Shown here: piece after piece, positions 60,925 through 64,000 of the stretch
Position numbering within the stretch: position 1 is the first letter of the stretch
Layout: every line of letters begins with the position of its first letter
Notes under the pieces: generated by a model
Told to the model about the DNA's origin: nothing
Seen by the model: the letters and a program-made list of their open reading frames with translations, nothing else
Databases searched by the model: none
Source of the DNA: Oscillibacter sp.
Lineage (GTDB): Bacteria; Bacillota; Clostridia; Oscillospirales; Oscillospiraceae
Assembly (NCBI GenBank): GCA_014799925.1
Contig: JAAVHC010000047.1
Coordinates: forward strand, 30,600-94,599
Direction: 5' to 3'
DNA length: 64,000 nucleotides
Translations under genes and position numbers: made by a program

Positions 60925-62241
60925 ATGAGTATTAAGAGCGAAATCGACCGGATCAGCGACAACATTGCCGCCGCCTATGTGAAAATCACGGCGAAAGGGG
61001 GGACGGCGCCGGCTTCCAAAGTCAGCGCAAATCTGGCTTCGGCAATCAATACGATCCCTGTTGGAACGGACACCTCAGACGCCACGGCGGCGGCGGGAGA
61101 TATCCTCAGCGGGAAGACGGCATATGTCAAGGGAAGCAAAGTGACCGGCAGTATTGCCAGCAAGGGAGCTAATAACCTGACGGCCAGCGGAGCAGCGGTG
61201 ACTGTCCCGGCAGGGTACTATCCCAGCCAGGTTTCCAAGAGCGTTGCCACCGCCGCTCAGGCCACGCCCAGCATATCGGTTTCTTCCAGCGGGCTGATTA
61301 CCGCCAGCGCAACGCAGGGGGCCGGGTATGTTGCTGCCGGCACGAAATCCGCGACATCACAGCTGACCGCTCAGGCCGCGGCTGCCATTACGCCTGGAAC
61401 AGCCGCACAGACGGCGGTAGCGGCCGGGCGGTATACTACTGGTGCTGTCACAGTGGCCGGAGATGCTAATCTCAAAGCTGCGAATATCAAGAAGGGAGTC
61501 AGCATTTTTGGCGTAGCCGGTACTTGTCAGGAAGGTATTGTCACTTCTGATGCTACAGCTACAGCCGGGGTAATCCGCAGCGGCTATACGGCCTATGTGA
61601 AGGGATCAAAAGTCACCGGTACACTGGCTGGTGCAACTCAGGCCACGCCGACCATCTCCATTGACGCTAATGGAAAAATTACTGCCAGTGCGACACAGAC
61701 CGCCGGGTATGTTGCTGCCGGTACGAAGTCCGCGACGTCACAGCTGACCGCTCAGGCCGCGGCTACCATTACGCCTGGAACCGCCGCAAAAACGGCGGTA
61801 GCGGCCGGGCGGTATACCACCGGGGCCGTTACGGTGTCTGGCGATGCCAATCTCAAGGCGGAGAACATCAAAAGTGGAGTATCAATATTTGGAGTCTCCG
61901 GGAGCTATGGGGGCAGCACCAGTATTTTTCCGGCAAAGGGTTCGATATCGATAGGCACCGGTGTTACCGGCGTCACTGCGTATTATCCATCCAGTGCGAC
62001 CGCGCTCAAGTCCCAAAACATAAGCTATGCGGCATCACTTAATGTATATGGAGCGTTTGTATTGTCGGCAAGTGGCACGAAGTTAGCTGCGCCCAGTATT
62101 TTGGCTGCATCTGGCTGTAAAATTATAACATTGCCGGGATCGACCAGCGGTACGACACTTGCGCTCATACTCCCAACAGCATCATCATTTTCCGTAACCG
62201 CAAGCAGTAGCAGCACTAGCGGCGGTTCGACCACAATTTAG
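60925..62241 (+). CDS. Tail-fibre-like phage protein with 127-residue tandem repeats
   Basis: 438 residues. N terminus parallels the preceding protein ([20 protein letters not shown]). Two long repeats begin at 61258 and 61639, 381 bp apart: [20 protein letters not shown] and [20 protein letters not shown], each running through [17 protein letters not shown] to GVSIFGV. The last ~100 residues are Ser/Thr/Ala-rich and lower in GC. Probably a receptor-contact fibre. The weak AGAGGG site suggests coupling with the gene before. Confidence 0.7.
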   Translation: MSIKSEIDRISDNIAAAYVKITAKGGTAPASKVSANLASAINTIPVGTDTSDATAAAGDILSGKTAYVKGSKVTGSIASKGANNLTASGAAVTVPAGYYPSQVSKSVATAAQATPSISVSSSGLITASATQGAGYVAAGTKSATSQLTAQAAAAITPGTAAQTAVAAGRYTTGAVTVAGDANLKAANIKKGVSIFGVAGTCQEGIVTSDATATAGVIRSGYTAYVKGSKVTGTLAGATQATPTISIDANGKITASATQTAGYVAAGTKSATSQLTAQAAATITPGTAAKTAVAAGRYTTGAVTVSGDANLKAENIKSGVSIFGVSGSYGGSTSIFPAKGSISIGTGVTGVTAYYPSSATALKSQNISYAASLNVYGAFVLSASGTKLAAPSILAASGCKIITLPGSTSGTTLALILPTASSFSVTASSSSTSGGSTTI

Positions 62242-62271
62242 TATAGATCCAAAGAGCGCGGGCAGTCAACA

Positions 62272-62313
62272 GAAAACGGCCTCCGCAGGGAATGCCCTGC
62301 GGAGGCCGTTTTC
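62272..62313. terminator. Bidirectional terminator between convergent phage modules
   Basis: GAAAACGGCCTCCGCAGGG, AATG loop, CCCTGCGGAGGCCGTTTTC. Confidence 0.92.
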
Positions 62314-62320
62314 GCATGTC

Positions 62321-62965
62321 TTAATCCAGCTTTCCCAGCCGGTCCAGAATGGTCAGCGTCCGGCAGAGATCCTCCGACACGTTGATCTCATTGCCGCCGG
62401 TGCCCTTCAGCGCGCCCTTGCTCACGGCCTTCTGCACCGCCGTCCTGTAGTGGCCGGGTACGTCGTTCAGCGTCTTGTAGTAGTCCATATCGTCCTCCTC
62501 CTTTCTTTCCTCGTCAAACTGAGGCCGCACGGCCCCGATGATGTACTTGCCTGCCCTTGTTTTCCGGCAGACCATCCCGCCGTTGTCCTGGCTGCCGCGC
62601 TCGCTGGTGTTGCCCTCGATGGCCTGCACCCCGTAATCCGGAAGAATAACCTCCACGATGCCGCAGTGCTGGGTGGTTTTCTGCTTGCCGGAGAAGTCGT
62701 AGATCACCACGTCCCCCGGCTGGAAATCCCGGACAACCCAGCACCCCGCCGCCTGAGCCGCCCGCATAAGGTCGCCGCAGGAACCCGTTCGCCTGGGCAG
62801 CTTCACGCCCGCCTGCTCAAAACACCACATGATGAACATCATACACCAGGGCTGGCCGTCCAGGCCGAACCATTTGCCGTACTTGGTCCGGTTGCTCCCG
62901 GCGGGGCTCTCGGTGCTCCCCAGCTCCTTCCGGGCGATGGTCAGAAGATCCTTAATTGTTCTCAT
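62321..62965 (-). CDS. Phage endolysin with CHAP amidase domain
   Basis: 214 residues. CHAP domain with catalytic Cys in GQPWCMMFIMWCF, His in TQHCGIVEVI and the following acidic EGNTSERG; WVVRDFQPGDVVIYDF is also typical. The C-terminal ~55 residues (VPGHYRTAVQKAVSKGALKG) resemble a short helical wall-targeting tail. The ATG at 62965 is behind GGAGGC and overlaps the stop of the holin-like gene. Cleaves peptidoglycan at phage release. Confidence 0.88.
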   Translation of the reverse strand: MRTIKDLLTIARKELGSTESPAGSNRTKYGKWFGLDGQPWCMMFIMWCFEQAGVKLPRRTGSCGDLMRAAQAAGCWVVRDFQPGDVVIYDFSGKQKTTQHCGIVEVILPDYGVQAIEGNTSERGSQDNGGMVCRKTRAGKYIIGAVRPQFDEERKEEDDMDYYKTLNDVPGHYRTAVQKAVSKGALKGTGGNEINVSEDLCRTLTILDRLGKLD

Positions 62966-63227
62966 TTTCTGCCTCCGGAAATCGTGCGCCGGCACGGTTC
63001 AATTCTGCGCGGACGCTCGCCGCATCCGTCACAGAATCTACTGCGTCCTGTACTTTCTGGCTCTGGGTGCCGAAGTAGAACGCGATGACCACGGCGTACA
63101 CCGTCATGAAATCCTGGGAAATCGTCCCCCGCAGCGCCATGACGGCGAACACCACCGTCAGCACCAGCGTCACCAGGCTTTTCACGCTGAGGAGGTTCCC
63201 CAGCCGCTTAACAATCGTCCTGTCCAT
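62952..63227 (-). CDS. Holin-like small membrane protein
   Basis: 91 residues; two membrane segments (SLVTLVLTVVFAVMALRG; FMTVYAVVIAFYFGTQSQ) and a charged tail. Directly upstream of the endolysin with overlapping ends. AGGAAGGAG precedes the ATG at 63227. A holin role is inferred from size and position. Confidence 0.72.
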   Translation of the reverse strand: MDRTIVKRLGNLLSVKSLVTLVLTVVFAVMALRGTISQDFMTVYAVVIAFYFGTQSQKVQDAVDSVTDAASVRAELNRAGARFPEAENENN

Positions 63228-63253
63228 ACATATCTCCTTCCTTGATTCTGTCC

Positions 63254-63475
63254 TCAGATTTCTTCCTTGTTTTCTCCGCTCTTCTGCCCGGCAATGACCT
63301 TGCTGATTTTGATACCCGCCAGCAGCAGCGCTTCCAGACCGCCGCCGCCCATCGTGCATTGAATGAGCGTGTCCGGAACCGCGCCCCTGACGCAGAAAAT
63401 GACGGCCATGGCGACAATAAAGGCCAGCAGGAAAAGACCCAGCAGCGCCAGGACCCGATCAGACGTCCTTTTCAT
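63254..63475 (-). CDS. Small phage membrane protein
   Basis: 73 residues; segments VLALLGLFLLAFIVAMAVIF and GGGGLEALLLAGIKISKVIA. Start overlaps the stop of the preceding gene (ATGA). Could be a second holin or antiholin; no family recognised. Confidence 0.65.
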   Translation of the reverse strand: MKRTSDRVLALLGLFLLAFIVAMAVIFCVRGAVPDTLIQCTMGGGGLEALLLAGIKISKVIAGQKSGENKEEI

Positions 63476-63717
63476 GCCGCTTCCACCTTCCTTTCCAGAT
63501 CCTCGATCCGGTGATTGGCCACGCTGATTTTTTCATCCTGGACCTCGTTGTGCTGCTCCAGCTTGTAGACCCGGTCAATGACCTGGTTGTGGACCTCCAC
63601 CTTTTTCTCCAGCTGCTCCAGCCGGTAGCTGGTCAGCTTCGCCGACGCCATCACGCCCAGAACAGAGCCCAGAGCCGACCCCGCCAGACCGATCAGCGCC
63701 GCGATGATTGCCTGCAT
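63472..63717 (-). CDS. Phage coiled-coil membrane protein (XhlA-like position)
   Basis: 81 residues: N-terminal membrane segment (AIIAALIGLAGSALGSVLGV) then a coiled coil (YRLEQLEKKVEVHNQVIDRV; ANHRIEDLERKVE). It sits where XhlA is found in PBSX-like lysis cassettes, although in XhlA the membrane segment is C-terminal, so it is an analogue at most. AAAGGAGGT precedes the ATG at 63717. Confidence 0.7.
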   Translation of the reverse strand: MQAIIAALIGLAGSALGSVLGVMASAKLTSYRLEQLEKKVEVHNQVIDRVYKLEQHNEVQDEKISVANHRIEDLERKVEAA

Positions 63718-63722
63718 GTGTT

Positions 63723-63854
63723 TTACCTCCTTTCCTCTCCCACGATCTCGCGGAATTCCTCTTCCGTCAGCCGCCCGGCCTTTACCAGGGTCTCCAGCCT
63801 GGCCCTGTCCCACAGGCGGGGATAATACTGCCTGGCCATCTCAAATACGCTCAC
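63723..63854 (-). CDS. XkdX-family phage protein
   Basis: 43 residues: MSVFEMARQYYPRLWDRARL, then VKAGRLTEEEFREIVGE. The pattern '(Y)..LW....L..LV..GRIT.EE...I.G' is the XkdX family, found at the end of tail-fibre modules. The start is GTG at 63854, with GGAGGGGG upstream. Its stop codon lies just before the ATG of the next gene, and its last codons form that gene's ribosome site. Confidence 0.78.
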   Translation of the reverse strand: MSVFEMARQYYPRLWDRARLETLVKAGRLTEEEFREIVGEERR

Positions 63855-64000
63855 AGACTCACCCCCTCCATAACCGCCAGGAAGTCCACATCCGCCCGCA
63901 GCCGTTCCAGCTCGCTGGGCGGCGGCGCGGGGACAGCCGCACGGTCCGCGGCGATCTCCTCATCACCGCGGCGGACGACCCATTCCCCGTCCCACTTGTA
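63851..64000 (-). CDS. Phage protein, C-terminal part (cut by window end)
   Basis: The last 49 residues are visible: YKWDGEWVVRRGDEEIAADR then PPPSELERLRADVDFLAVME. Ends overlapping the XkdX start (GTGA). Genes immediately before XkdX are usually tail-fibre or baseplate proteins; the identity is not determinable here. Confidence 0.6.
   Translation of the reverse strand, partial: YKWDGEWVVRRGDEEIAADRAAVPAPPPSELERLRADVDFLAVMEGVSL

Noticed and set aside
1..64000. tRNA, rRNA, CRISPR arrays and insertion-sequence transposases
   Set aside because: None was found by eye on either strand; a covariance-model scan would be needed to exclude degenerate tRNAs.

Overview
The window looks like the chromosome of a GC-rich (roughly 60% G+C) anaerobic, Gram-positive gut-type Clostridia bacterium, most plausibly Oscillospiraceae (Flavonifractor / Lawsonibacter / Oscillibacter relatives). 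The basis is the content: RNase J, N-acetylating DapH, S-layer-homology proteins, lipoprotein-type binding proteins, LytTR/GHKL two-component system, corrinoid methyl transfer, consensus sigma-A promoters and strong AGGAGG ribosome sites. No rRNA, tRNA or CRISPR array was seen. GC-rich antisense frames are long and numerous and were not called.

Layout. 1-8.3 kb: the 3' part of recN, then a leftward alpha-galactoside unit (binding lipoprotein, two permeases, GH36 alpha-galactosidase) with a divergent YesL-like gene. 8.3-12.1 kb: Na/Pi cotransporter, trmO and a DUF3810 protein. 12.5-15.1 kb: dapA-dapB-dapH behind a lysine riboswitch with terminator. 15.3-19.4 kb: hydrolase, S41 lipoprotein, NusG-II and Gx-transporter genes, with two gene remnants (kptA, S51 peptidase). 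19.4-24.9 kb: a LysR regulator divergent from citrate lyase citDEF and a CitMHS transporter. 24.9-33.8 kb: mgtE, RNase J, asnS, a probable type I toxin-antitoxin locus, lysA and a dihydrolipoyl dehydrogenase. 33.9-39 kb: an AT-rich VOC gene, a LytTR/GHKL two-component operon with a DUF6033-like third gene, and a cobalamin-riboswitch operon for a DUF4430 protein and an ECF S component. 39-44.6 kb: a hybrid histidine kinase co-transcribed with a binding protein that has no permease, then a PucR regulator.

44.7-53.7 kb is the most interesting part: an eight-gene rightward operon with an MFS transporter, arylamine N-acetyltransferase, methyltetrahydrofolate-type methyltransferase, corrinoid protein, UROD-family methyltransferase, old-yellow-enzyme flavoprotein, ASKHA/2Fe-2S corrinoid activase and a DUF2284 protein. 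It has all four parts of a Clostridial aryl-O-demethylase plus two further aromatic-active enzymes, divergent from the PucR gene. 54-59.2 kb holds a 1696-residue SLH-anchored subtilisin. 59.4-64 kb is prophage: tail-fibre-like genes rightward, converging on a leftward XkdX/lysis cassette.

The window also carries several small palindromic repeat families: a two-hairpin element (1464-1546, 10257-10334, with single-hairpin relatives at 10351 and 16377), a 33-nt element shared by the toxin leader and the end of the ABC operon, and hairpin clusters at 26.4 and 28.8 kb.
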